A stretch of DNA of 64,000 bases. Origin: Diphasiastrum complanatum (lineage: Eukaryota > Streptophyta > Lycopodiopsida > Lycopodiales > Lycopodiaceae). Positions 47,039 through 58,844 of this stretch are shown here, piece by piece; within the stretch, counting starts at the first letter, position 1; every line of letters starts with the position of its first letter. Position numbers and translations under genes: made by a program. Below the pieces are notes generated by a model that had not been told where the DNA came from, searched no databases, and saw nothing but the letters and a program-made list of their open reading frames with translations. Location: contig CM055095.1 of NCBI GenBank assembly GCA_029204225.1, positions 75,657,672 to 75,721,671 of the forward strand. The letters are read 5' to 3'.

Positions 47039-49160
47039 ATGGCATCTATAAATGCATATCTTTTGGATACTAATGAAAGGCTCAACAAAACTAACTATTC
47101 CATATGGAAAGTTAGAATGGAATTCATCATGATCATGCAATATCTGATGGAAATTGTAAATGGTAAGGAGGGTGAACCTATTTATCCTCAAGAAAAAGCC
47201 AAATACATCAAGAGGTGGAATGTTGCACTACATTGCATAAAAAATGAATGTTGCAAATGAACTCTTAAGAGAGGTAGGAGATTGCACTTCGGCTCAAGAT
47301 GCTTGGGAGACTTTGCAAAAGGTCTACGAATCCAAGAACCAAACTAGAATGTTAGCTTTGAATAATCAAAGAAAGGAGAGAGTGCACATACTTTTGTCCT
47401 AAGAGTAAAGGAATTGAACAAGAGCTAGCCTTCATAGGTGATCCTATCAAGGATGAAGAGCTTGTTCAACTCATATTGAATGGAATAAGCTTTGAATTTG
47501 ACAATTTGGTTCAGGGATATGCAATTATGGGTAAGCTACCCATACTTGAAGAACTCCAAGGCACACTCATGGCCGAGGAATCAAGAAGGAGCCAAATGCA
47601 AGAGAGGATGGATAGGCTCCATCTAATGTTGAAGATGCATTGGACTCCAAAGAATGGTATAAAGCTATGTTGGATGAGTATGATGTCTTGATTGAGAATG
47701 AAACTTGGTTGCTTCTTAAGAGACCTCAAAGGAATGTAATAAGATGCAAGTGGGTCTTCAAGCTTAAGTTGAATGCAAATGGGAGTGTTAACAAACATAA
47801 AGCAAGATTAGTTGCAAAAGGTTATGCTCAAGAGAGAGGGATAGAATATGAGAAAACTTTTGCACCCGTGGCCAAGATGGTCACAATAAGGCTAATCATT
47901 GCACTTGCATCACATTTTGGATGGATCCTATGTCAAATGGATGTCTCTAATGCTTTCTTGAATGGTTTTTTGAAAGATGATATCTATATGGAGCAGCCAC
48001 AAGGGTTCATCAAGCATGGAATGGAGAACAAAGTATGCCATCTCCAAAGAAGCATCTATGGCTTGAAGCAAGCCTCAAGATCTTGGAATTCAAGACTACA
48101 TTGCTATCTTATTTCACTTTCTTTTGTTCAAAGTGAATATGATCCCACTCTTTACATTAATTTTGATGATGTTGGTATTGTACTTTTACTCATTTATGTA
48201 GATGACATCATCATTAGTGAAAATAGTGTTGATGGTATTGAAAAAATCAAGATAGATCTATCCTTAGAGTTCAAGATGGTAGATCTAGGGTGTCTTCACT
48301 TCATCTTAGGCATAGAGGTATTTAGAGGTTCTGATTTTATCTTTATAAGTCAAGTAAACTATGCTCAAAGTCTTTTGAAGAAGTTTAAGATGGAAGTATG
48401 CAAAAGTGTTGACACACCAATGGAGCAAGATGTAAAAGTGCCAAATGGAGATGATGAAAGATCCTTCATGGACATCACTTTGTTTAGGCAACTTATAGGC
48501 TCCTTAATGTGGATCACTATAAGTAGACCAGATCTTAGCTTTAGTGTATGTAGGTTGAGCTAATCCATGCAAAATCCATTGAATATCCATTGGAAAAAGG
48601 ATAAGGGGATTCTAAGATACATCTCGGGTACATTGGATTTTGGGATTCTATATAGAGGAGATGTGATTAACCTTCATGCATTTAGTGATTCAGATTTTGT
48701 AGGGGACAAGAGGGATAGGAAATCAACAAGTGCCTACTCAACTTTAATAGGAGAAGGTGTGGTTTCATGGCTTTCAAAAAAACAAGAAACTATATCTCTA
48801 TCTTCAATCGAGGCCGAGTACAAAGCTTTGACAACCACTACAAAGGAGGTACTTTGGATCCAGATATTATTGGTGGAGCTAAAGATCATGGATTTAGATG
48901 AGGCACCAATCATCTACAATGACAATATATCAGCTCAACACCTTGCATCTAACCCAATCTTCCATGCAAGATCTAAGCACATTGAGATATGCCATCACTT
49001 TGTGAGAGAAATGGTGCAAGCCAAGGAGATTGCTTTGGAGCATGTTCCAAGAAATGATTGTGTAGCTGATCTACTTACTAAACCACTTCAAAAGGCACCT
49101 TTTATGAAGTTCATATCATCACTTGGAGTGATTAGTAAAGCAATGATTGAACCAAGCTAG
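47039..49160 (+). pseudogene. Copia-5: gag fused to RT/RNase H by internal deletion
   Basis: Starts with a copia gag (LNKTNYSIWKVRMEF, like NYSTWKVRMES in Copia-1), broken by shifts near 47250 and 47375. Near 47635 gag (EESRRSQMQERMD) jumps into the N-terminal part of RT (DSKEWYKAM), deleting the zinc knuckle, protease and integrase; the two parts are in different frames. RT has YVDD at 48195-48206, and a TAA at 48561 breaks the frame. RNase H follows with SDSDFVGD and ends at 49160. It cannot move by itself. Confidence 0.9.
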
Positions 49161-49174
49161 ATAGTGAGGAGGAG

Positions 49175-49855
49175 TGCTAAAAATTCACAATTCTAGCTTG
49201 ACTAGTTTTGGTCATATGACTTGTAAATAGTTAGATGGTCATGATGTGGCTTGTCAAACGTGCCAAATAGCATAGGATTCCATTCATAAGGATGTTCTCA
49301 AGTAGACCTAAGTGTTAGAACCTTTGGAATGAGTCCAAATTATGCTTAGATACAAGAGAGAAAAATAGGAGCTATTTTTGGTAATTTTTGCATTGTTGAG
49401 GGATCTCCAAGATTCTGACCCTAACTTGGTAGGGATGAAAGATCCACCCAAATTAGCATTAGGGATAGGTTTAGGGCTACTCATACCTGTCCAAAACCGT
49501 GATGGATCATGTATAAATAGGTGATGATATCTCACCAAAATCAATCAAGCAATTCCATGATTTTTCTCTCATAATGGTGCAATTGCTCTCTATGTTCATA
49601 ATTGTTTGAGTTCTTGTGATTACTAATGATTATAGGATTGAATGTAGATCTGGTGTACAGTACTCAGACTATGGGAGGCCGTACTTTCACACGTGTGAAG
49701 CCTTCTTCAAGGATTTGGGCCATTCAGTGAGGTTCAAGCATAGATTTTTGATGGATTTTGATGGTTCAACTTGCGCTAATCTTATAAGATCATAATCTAT
49801 TGTTTCCCTCATCATTTCAAGTGTTTTAGGATCCTTATTTGCTGTAATTTTTACA
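49175..49855 (+). repeat. Copia-5 3' LTR
   Basis: Begins TGCTAAAAATTCAC after the purine tract GTGAGGAGGAG, and probably ends TAATTTTTACA at 49855, giving matching inverted ends. A TATA-like TATAAATAGG lies near 49512 and the palindrome TTCACACGTGTGAA at 49686-49699. Confidence 0.75.
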
Positions 49856-50003
49856 CCAGGTCAGACCCAATCAATGCCCTATTGATCTCTCCTAATCCAA
49901 AATTGGACAAGATAGCTAGGAAAATGGATCTTGACAATTTCTAGCTCAAGATTGATGAATAGTTTTCACTCAAATGGATCAAAATGCATGGTAACCTTAG
50001 GTA
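49856..50003 (-). other. Remnant of R2 interior
   Basis: About 150 bp between the Copia-5 LTR and the R2 primer site; on the minus strand it is the first part of the R2 leader. A short protein-like plus-strand reading (SDPINALLISPNPKLDKIARKM..) exists but contains stops and is not explained. Confidence 0.4.
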
Positions 50004-50016
50004 GGATTTGATACCA
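50004..50016 (-). promoter_or_regulatory. R2 primer binding site
   Basis: The plus-strand GGATTTGATACCA is the complement of TGGTATCAAATCC, a variant of the Met-tRNA primer site, touching the LTR at 50017. Confidence 0.65.
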
Positions 50017-50838
50017 TGTTGATTTCAGATGTGTGGATTGTCCACAACATGTACTTGTGATCTCCTAAGGCGTGTAGATGCACCAAGATCAAGACTACAT
50101 TGAGATTCAAGATCTATCTTTGATTCTATGGCAAAAACACACTACTACATGCATTCAATCACTTCCAACTCTCACTCACACATATGAGAAGTGTTCCAAA
50201 AATAATCTAAGTAAAAACAAGCTACTCTTCTTGGGTAGAGAGATAAAATCATCATGAGCTCTCGGGTAGAGAGAGAAAGCTAGAAAACCAATTACTCACA
50301 AAATCCACTCAATCTCAAAATCAATTAGATCGAAATGAGAAGTACAATGATACTAATAGATCCATGAGCTACCACAACGCTCAATCATGATTGGACCACA
50401 CTTTTGCCACCTCTTAATCCTATTGGACCATTGATCCATTCACCACTAAATTCTATTGGACCATTTTCAAGCATATCTCAAATTATATTGGACCACTCAT
50501 GGTTCCACCTCTAAATCCTATTGGACCTCTTAAACTTCATCAAACAAAAGCATTACACTTGTCTACACTCTAAATGGCTCGAGTTTGGCCTCCTACTCTA
50601 TTTTGACTCAATAGTGGCATTACAATTGGAAATGGATAATTTGCCATCTATGTCAAATTTGACCCTTTCAACATCCTACACCTAGATGCTTGATACAAAA
50701 AACATAAGACTCCTATATCTAACATTTTTAATTTAATTCACAATTCTCTACATGTGGGAACATCCTCCACACATGTGAGATTCACTTACAAACTTCTTTC
50801 ATAAAAATACCAAGCTAGATTTTTGTCAATTTCTCACA
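50017..50838 (-). repeat. R2 5' LTR, complete
   Basis: 822 bp from TGTTGATTTCAG to TTTCTCACA (plus strand). Near its left end the related but imperfect palindrome CAGATGTGTGG is found; the left copy has CACATGTGTGG. Confidence 0.8.
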
Positions 50839-50843
50839 ATTGG

Positions 50844-52192
50844 GTGTGGTCAGACGGTGCGACTTCCCAATTCAAAGCTCAAAGGCCTTTCTTCTTCGTG
50901 GCCAAGTATATTTGTGGGGGGGGTTCTCACTATTGATTATTATTACTCTGTAGTTTTCAAGTTTGTTATTTCAGATATAAGTACCAAAATTGGTACTGAA
51001 CTATAACACTTTAACTACATAGTCCATCTTGTAGTACCAAAATACACTAATCTGGAGTACCAATTTTGGTACTATTTCTCTGATAGATATAAAACGAAAC
51101 TAGGGCTATATGAGACACCCGAATATAGTACCAAATTGGTACTAGATAGGATAACTACAAATACTGTTTATTGCAGCCTACATAAAATAAACAATCTAGA
51201 AATTTGTTCGCTTTTTGGCCAGATATTATTACTTGACAGGTCTGCAAATGATGCATATTTTTTTTGCCTCAAGCCATGGAAAAGACGAGCGTGACAGAGC
51301 GGGCGTGGTCATCAAGAGAACCTTCACTCATGAGGAGTTGAAACCAGACGGCTAGCCCTTGAAATGTGCAGCAACAGATGTAGTCACATATCTGAAAGAA
51401 ATATTTAGGCCAAAAGGAGAAGGTCACAACTATAGTACAAGAAGGTTTTTCTGGCTGGTCAGCAAAGATGAGGTGCAACGTGATGTGAAATGGGATTGTC
51501 AGTGCATCATAGGCTCACACTCGTTACATTGTGTTGATGGATATTCTCAGGATAGTCCATGCTCACTATGATGTCACACATTGTCATGTTTCTACGATTC
51601 ATGTATTGCAGGGCAATGGAGAAGATGCAGGAACATGTAGCACGTGGAAGAGTGGAAATATTTGTTTATCCAGCCATTGCCAGAGTTAGAGGTAGCTAGC
51701 AGCGACGAAGATGATGACGCTGGAGATAATGACGGTGCTTATGGATCCATGCCAATGCATAATGACACCAACCTGTCCATGTATGAGGGGAACCCTGATA
51801 GTTTGTGTGACTTGCTGTCCACTGGGAACAATTTTACAGTCAAAGCAGCAGAGAGAGGAGATGATTTCTACCTTCTTAAATGCACCAAGACGATATACTA
51901 GACAATGACAGAATAGAAGGATGCATGACACAACAGAATTGTTAGAGGAGAGAGAGTAGTTGAAGGCCTATACTATGGCCAAGTCGAAGGCATGATCAAT
52001 ACATACAACCTTCTAGACCAGACATAGCCGGTAATGATCTATTCACACCTTGTTATAGCAATCCGGTTTTCCATGGAGCCTATCCTTGGATATCATAACA
52101 TGTTCCGATTATCCACCGATGTGTATGAGAACATATACAACAACATGTCGTACAAGGATGACAACAATCAAGAGGACTTGCTTAACGCCTGA
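50844..52192 (+). pseudogene. T2: transposase-like gene, C-terminal exons
   Basis: The first exon piece (to 50921) reads VWSDGATSQFKAQRPFFFVAKY. A GT-AG intron at 50922-51239 is predicted; splicing restores the frame into GLQMMHIFFASSHGKDERDRAG and IKR. A C-terminal Cys-rich block (DCQCIIGSHSLHC, CHTLSCFYDSCIAGQWRRC) then HVEEWKYLFIQPL, an acidic run (EVASSDEDDDAGDNDG), and a final domain ending at 52192. From 51240 there are seven internal stops (TAG or TGA) but no frame shift over 950 bp. SDG and the E/D of GKDERD are candidate catalytic acids by position; this is inference. It is the continuation of the exon at 45.2-45.8 kb. Confidence 0.6.
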
Positions 52193-52293
52193 GATCAGGA
52201 TACAAGTAACCTTTGTGATTTATATTGATTCATTTGGTATTTTCATAGTACTCGTTTTGAAACTGATGAGTACCAATTTGGTACTCTGGATCA
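52193..52293 (+). other. T2 downstream sequence with inverted repeat
   Basis: Non-coding; contains the near-perfect palindrome GAGTACCAATTTGGTACTC at 52268-52286, the same motif as in the T2 intron. It is cut by the LTR element starting at 52294. Confidence 0.5.
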
Positions 52294-52940
52294 TGTAAAA
52301 AATGCAAAAATTATGCTTGGTCAAGGCCAAATCTATGTATATAGGATGATTACAACATGTGTGGAGCATGTTCTCACGTGTGAAAATAGTGTACTTGTCA
52401 TGTAAAATAATCATATAGGTTACATATGATTTAATTCAAGTTCTAGTGGCTAAGAAGGCCAAAATCTAGTTTTCTAGTCATATGACACATGGCATCAATC
52501 TATTGGTTGCATGAGCCAAATCATTAGAATAGGTGTCACATCCCATGTGTAAAGGACTACTCACATGTGTGGAATAAGCTGAAGTAGGCGAGTTTTGACT
52601 TCTAGAAGGTTTCTTAGTAGATCTCCATATAGTAGGAAAATGGACCAAGTGCTCAAAATAGAAAGTTTGATCTAAGTGTCAAAGTTTGCATGATGATTCA
52701 TCATATGACGTGTGAGATTTGATGCATGATCAGTACCTCAAGCTCCAAATAATATATATATAGAGGCATATTTAACCATAATCAACATGAAACGCCAATC
52801 TTGGTTTTGGAGGCAATTTTGTGTCAATCTCTCCATTTGTCTACATTTGTTTTGATTGATTTGAGTTCCTATCATATTGTACTTTGTTTTCAGGCTGGAT
52901 TTCATACTCTAACAGGTTTTCAAATGTGTGAAACATCTCG
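52294..52940 (+). repeat. Element 7 5' LTR, truncated at its 3' end
   Basis: Aligns with 53055-53286 plus 59644-60070. The match stops after the palindrome region (..TTTTCAAATGTGTGAAAC), about 175 bp short of the full LTR. Confidence 0.75.
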
Positions 52941-53054
52941 ACTACAGAAGGCTTTGGCATATTTTATGAAAGGACTAATATTTGTTTAAGAGCATATTCG
53001 GACTCAAGTTTTGATAGATCTATGCTAGATTTACCAAGCTAGATTTTTGAGGAG

Positions 53055-53286
53055 TGTGAAAAATGAAAAAATTATGCTTGGTCAAGGCCAAATCTCTATA
53101 TATAGGATGATTACACATGTGTGGAGCCTATTCCCACGTGTGAAATTAGTGTACTTGTCATGTACCATAATCATATAGGTTGTACATATGATTTAATTCA
53201 AGTTCTAGTGGCTAAAAAGGTCGAAATCTAGTTTTCTAGTCATATGACACGTGGCATCAATCTATTGGTTGCATGAGCCAAATCAT
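53055..53286 (+). repeat. Element 7 3' LTR, left part
   Basis: First 232 bp of the 3' LTR, ending at the Copia-6 TSD ATCAT (53282-53286). Confidence 0.8.
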
Positions 53287-54083
53287 TGACAAAATTTCCA
53301 GAATTCACACGTGTGGGGAATGTCCACAAGAGTGACTGATCTTAATTAAGCTTTGTGATTGGCACTGTAACCTGATTCTAGATTGATCAACAAAATCTAG
53401 TTCAGAAGAAATGGCTAATCCACAATCTAGCATGCTAATCAACAGAATATAATAGCAATGAATCAAAGAATGAATAAGAATACAAGATTTCAATGTATGA
53501 GCATTAGCCTCAACACGAGTTAGAAAGAGAGAGATCTAGAGAGATATCAAGCAATATTTGTTTAGATCCAAAATGGCATGAGATAGCTACAAAACTTTGA
53601 TTCTTCATCATTGATTGTGTGGAGAGCTACACATATTTATGGAGATTGAGGTAGCTTGAGGTAGAACCATATCTATCCATTCCAAAATGACATCGAAAGT
53701 GACATCTAGAGTCTATGTGACATTTGTCACTTGTCATGCATGAAATTCTACCAACTTTTTACAAGTGTACTAGTTCTAACTAGAAATGTCCAAATCATCA
53801 TGCATGTGTCCATTAAACTTTGTGCATGCCTTGCATGTCACTATGGATCACTTACAATTAATGCATGTGAGCTGCCACGAGTTTCTACAAGCATAATCAT
53901 GCTAATTCTATGTCTACAAACTATATGCAAGTTGCATTTATCAAACTAGATAATACATAACCATGTAGCTCGAGTTCTATGTAGGCCAAACTTGGCATTT
54001 TGCATTAATGAGCTACATACTTGCATGGTACAACATTTGTAGCAAGCCAAGAAATCAATATGGATTGTTTTTCAATTTCAACA
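53287..54083 (-). repeat. Copia-6 3' LTR
   Basis: 797 bp, TGACAAAATTTCC..CAATTTCAACA on the plus strand; palindrome core CACACGTGTG at 53306-53315. Confidence 0.93.
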
Positions 54084-57000
54084 CTCCTCCTAAAAATGAT
54101 ATATATTGATTTGGACATGGATCTTGGTATAACTCCAAGGTTGGCTCTATGCTTGTTGAAGGAACTTTTGCTCAAAGGTTTGGTGAGCATATCTGCAACG
54201 CAAGATGATGTGTCGATGTGCTCCAAATTGATTTTACCTCCAATGAGCTTCTCTCTCACAAAGTGATGTGCAACTTCGATATGCTTGCTCCTTGCATGGA
54301 ATATTGGGTTGTTGGCAAGGGCTTGAGCTGAAATGTTGTCACACATGGTCATAAGTATATTTTCTTCCATGATTATCTTTAGCTCCCCTAGTAACCTCTT
54401 GATCCAAAGCACTTCCTTTGTTGTTGTAGTGAGCACCTTGTACTCAGTTTCACATGATGAGAGTGATACAGTATCTTGCTTTTTGGAAAGCCAAGATATC
54501 AAGTTTCCTCCAAGATATATGACATAAGCACTTGTAGATTTCCGATCTGCTTTATCACTTGCAAAATCCGAGTCAGAATAACCAATAATAGAAAAATCTT
54601 CACTTTTATATAATAAACCAAAATCAAAAGTTGAAGATATATATCTAAGCACTCTCTTGGCCTTTTTCCAATGATAAATTGAAGGATTTTGCATAGCCTG
54701 GCTCAACTTATGAACACTAAAGCTTATGTCAGGTCTAGTTATTGTGAGCCAAATTAAGGAGCCTATAAGACTTCTAAAAAGTGTGATGTCCTCGAAGGAT
54801 CTTTCATCACCTTTGTAAGAGTCCTTTACATTTTGCTCCATAGGTGTTTCTATACTCTTACAATTCAACATATTGAACTTTTTTAACATTGAAAGAGCAT
54901 ACTTAGATTGACATATGAAAGCTTTATCTTTAAGAAAGTCAATCTCTAATCCTAGAATATAGTGTATTTTTCCAAGATCTTGCATCTTGGACTCTTTTCC
55001 AAGTGCAATCTTGGTTTCCTCAACTAACTTGATACAACTTCCTGTCAGAATGATATCATCAACATAAATAAGAAGAATGACAATATCTTTATCAAAAAAC
55101 TTGACATATAAGAAAGGATCATAGTTACTAAGATTAAATCCTAGTGACTCAAGAAAGGTGTGAAGCTGAGTACCATGACCTTGGGGCTTGCTTTAATCCA
55201 TATAAACTTTTGAAGAGCAAGCAAACTTTTTCCTCATCATGGATAAACCCAATAGGTTGATCCATATAGATCTCTTCTTCTAGATAGCCATTTAGAAATG
55301 CATTAGAAACATCCAGTTGAAGAATTTGCCAATTGAAAAAACAAGCAAGAGAAATTATGATTCTAATTGACACCATCTTTGCAACTGGGGCAAAGGTCTC
55401 CTCATAATCAAGTCCATATACTTGAGCAAATCCTTTAGCACAAAGCCTAGCCTTGTACTTGTTGATTGTGCCATCTTGATTATACTTGACTCGAAAAACC
55501 CATTTGCAACCAATGGTATGCTTGTTGGATGGAAGATCTACAAGTTCCCATGTATTATTGGCCATCAAAGCATCATATTCTTCCTTCATGGCAAGGTACC
55601 ATTCCTTTGAGTTGATAGCATCATATACATCCTTCGGCTCCTCATGAGAAATAAAATAGACACAACTAGTGGAGTTGATTTCCACTTGCTTTCCTCTATC
55701 TTCATAGGTAAGCCTTCTAGGCTTGGATCTTTCTCTTTGAGATCTCCTTGGTGAAAAAAATTCGAGGTGACTCCTCAAATCTCGGCCCCATCTCTCCATG
55801 ATGATCTTCAAGGGTGATGATTGGAGTATCTTTGTGAGAATCTTTGAACTTGGCCTTCTCAAGAATGTATTTTTGATCTTCATGGAATATCACATCTCTA
55901 CTCTCAATTGTAGTTGAGGTAGAGGGAACATAGATCCTGTAAGCTTTCTTGTTGGATGCATATCCAACCATGATCCCTTTAACAGAATTAGGATCATCTC
56001 TTTTCCTTGTTTCCAAGGGCATATTAACAAAGCAAGTACAACCAAAAACTCTAAGGTGATCTACCTTAGGTTTTTTCTGAAACAAGACTTCAAAAGGTGT
56101 TTTTCCAGCAAGAGCATTGTGAGGTAATCTATTGCACAAATAGTTTGCACAATTTATAGCTTCACCCCAATATTCAATAGGCAAAGAAGCTGCTACTAGA
56201 ATTGCTTTAGCACATTCACATAAAGATCTATTTTTCCTCTCAGCTACTCCATTTTGGGATGGAGAATAGGCACAAGAAAATTTTCTCTTTATTCCTTCAC
56301 CTTCACAATAATTATGAAACTTGTTGGAGATATATTCACCTCCTCCATCGCATCTTAAAGCTTTAACTTTGCAAGAAAACTATTTTTCTACATAAGCTTT
56401 GAAGATAAGGAAGTGATCAAAAACCATAGCCTTTGAAGAAAGTAGATACAACCAAGTGTATCTAGTAAAGTCATCAATAAAGGTGACAAAACATGTTGCA
56501 CCACCAATACTTTTAGAAGAGAAAAAATGTACATCTGAATGTATGAGTTCCAATGGATAAGTAGTCTTTATAAAAGACTTCTGATATGGCTTTCTGTGTG
56601 ACTTTGCAATGGCACAAGCCTCACAAGGCTTGAAATTTTTAGAAAGAGATTTTGGAAGACCAATAGCCTTCTCCTTCTTAACCATAGAAGACATAGATGT
56701 AAAGTTAGGATGTCCCAACCTTCTATGACGCAGCTCCTCCTTAGATAACAAAATAACTTCACAAAGGTTTGCATTCTCATAAGAATTCAACTTAAAAATT
56801 CCACCACATCTAGTTCCATTAGCAAGGATCTCATCTTTTCTCTTGATAAAACAAGTATTGGAGTTGAACTTTACATCACAACCATTATCAAGCAACTTTC
56901 CCACACTAATTAAGTTCTTTGTAAGTTTTGGAATGAAAAGAACATTAGAAAGTGCAAGAACTTTTGAAGAAGCAAGTTTCAATGGGATGTTGCCAATTCC

Positions 57001-58074
57001 TTCTATTGGACACTCATGATCATTAGCTGTGTAAATAGATCTCTTGAGTCCTTTCAAAGGTAAGATTGAGTCAAATGACTCCTTTGAACAACACATATGT
57101 GAAGAGGCTCCACTGTCTATGTACCAAGCTCCATCTTTTTTGAAAGGTGATGAAGAAAAACTGGACACCATAAGTGATCCTTCTCCATCACTTGCAACAG
57201 AATCTTCTTCAATCTCTTTGGAGAGATTAGCTTGCTTGAGTTGGTTTTTCTTCTTAAAGCAATCAGAGGCATATTGTCCCTTTTTGCCACAAAAGAAGCA
57301 CTTCACTTTCTTCTTCTTGGTTTTTGAGTTAGAGAGATGAGATGTTTCATCCTCTTCACCATCTTGATCTCGATCTTTGGCTTTGTCTTTGTTGTATGTT
57401 TGAGAGAATTGGTTCTTACTCCTTCCTTTCTGCTTGCCTTTGACAAAGAGGGCTTTGTCACTTTCACCATATTCAAGTTTGTTCATCCTGGAGAGTTTAT
57501 AGCTTTGTCTAGATTCTTCAGAAATAAGAATTTCTTGGAGAGTTTCTAGATTAGGTAACTCCTCCTTAATAGCAAAAGACTGAACAAGATTATCATAGTC
57601 ATCTCTTAAGCCATTCAATATGACTTGAAATAGCTCAACTTGGTTAATGGTAATACCAACACAGGAAAGCTCTCTATGTAAATCTTTAACTCTCAGAACA
57701 TAGTTAGATGCACTCTCTTCACTTCTTTGGAAACTTTGAAAAATCTGATTCCTAAGAGTGAGTATTCTAAAAGTATTCTTTGCTTCATTGATGGTATTTA
57801 GTGCATCTCAAGCTTCTTTGGCTGTATTGCAACATCCTATCTCTCTCAAAATTTCATTAGATACATTCATCTTAATGAAATGTAGAGCCATTCTAGCTCT
57901 CTTCTTATATTTAGGAATTTCAACCTGTGCTTGAGGCTCCTCCTCAACACCAAGCACAATATCCATAACATCCTGGAGAATCAAAACAGACTCCATTCTT
58001 AACTTCCAAATTGAGTAATTAGAAGTGTTTAGTCTTTCACTGGCTTCTAGAAGATATCCTCCCTGAGATGCCAT
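54084..58074 (-). pseudogene. Copia-6 gag-pol, broken by two stops and two frame shifts
   Basis: Starts MASQGGYLLEASERL at 58074. TGA at 57808-57810 replaces the Trp of the conserved EAWDAL-type site. Zinc knuckle CFFCGKKGQYASDC near 57.29 kb (His replaced by Gln in the usual GH), protease DSGASSHM near 57.11 kb, integrase with HSDVH, and a Gln-to-TAG change at 56380-56382. The integrase continues in the same frame to 55717, with a frame shift at an A/T homopolymer near 55755. RT carries YVDD at 55055-55066, with a second shift near 55160. RNase H ends near the LTR. All domains are recognisable, but no full protein can be made. Confidence 0.93.
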
Positions 58075-58832
58075 TATAATGAAGACTTCTTAGTTATTGG
58101 ATTGAAATATGTTTGAGCTTGTTCCTATCAGACTTAGAGTTGCTGCTCTCTTTCACCATAGGTATTTTCAAGGTTGAACTACCTTCCTATGTAAAACACT
58201 TGCAACTATATATGAAATAAATCTCAAATATTCAACAAGACAAGTTATCTAGATCAGACACAAAAAGTGGTTTGAGATACTTTGGCTGGTTTGAATCCTA
58301 CTTTTGGCACGTGTGAAATGCTTCAAAAGAAAACACTATTGACACTCAGAAGGCTCAAAGGGTATTCAAATACTTCAAACTCAGTCTTGATCTACAGTTT
58401 CTTGTCTTGGATGCTCAAAACAATGGATTCAGAACAAAGTATAATTAAATCAAATCAAAATGCTGTCACTTGGATTTTGGACCTATCCCTATCCTCTTTG
58501 AGAGCTTATAACTCTTGCTAGATGCATCAGATTGATTTGATTTTAATCTCTATGAAAAATACAGATCAAATGCTTTCCATCAAGCTATAACACTGCTATC
58601 TTTGGATCTATAAGTAAGGAGAACGAAGGGACTGAAAAACTCTGATTTTCACATGTGCGGAATTCCATAATTTCGTACTTCCTCAATTCAGGTCTAAAAA
58701 TTCAGTTTAAGTCCGATTTGATCCAAATACACTTTAGAGAAAGGTTAGAAAAAGTGGAAAACTGTTTTTTTGTTCGATTTAGCTCTCAGTTTCTTGTATA
58801 ATCAGAGTTGTTAGCATGCAAAGCTTAATGTG
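58075..58832 (-). other. Copia-6 leader
   Basis: Non-coding stretch between start codon and primer site, about 760 bp. A GGCACGTGTGAAA motif at 58307-58319 resembles half of the LTR palindrome. Confidence 0.7.
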
Positions 58833-58844
58833 GCTCTGATACCA
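58833..58844 (-). promoter_or_regulatory. Copia-6 primer binding site
   Basis: GCTCTGATACCA, exact complement of TGGTATCAGAGC, touches the LTR at 58845. Confidence 0.95.

Larger units (their letters stand above)
45805..50838 (-). mobile_element. R2: antisense LTR element inserted in T2
   Basis: Flanked by a perfect TSD ATTGG at 45800-45804 and 50839-50843. The right LTR (50017-50838) is complete and next to a primer site. The left LTR is cut off at about 46167, where Copia-5-associated sequence begins. Little of the R2 interior remains (49856-50003). The ends in element orientation are TGTGAGAAATTG..TGAAATCAACA. The frame of T2 is restored by its conceptual removal, which supports the boundaries. 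Confidence 0.85.

Noticed and set aside
49856-50003. Protein-like plus-strand reading as a host exon
   Set aside because: It contains several stops in 50 codons and lies inside the ATTGG-bounded R2 insertion, next to its primer site.
45223-52192. Possible alternative genetic code (TAG read as Gln)
   Set aside because: TAG, TGA and TAA all occur at broken sites, some at Trp or Arg positions, and the young Copia-1 and Copia-2 frames contain no in-frame TAG at all. Decay explains the data better.
53305-53493. Repeated open frames within the Copia-6 LTRs (also near 53731-53949 and 59291-59509)
   Set aside because: They occur in both LTR copies only because the LTR is duplicated; no coding evidence.
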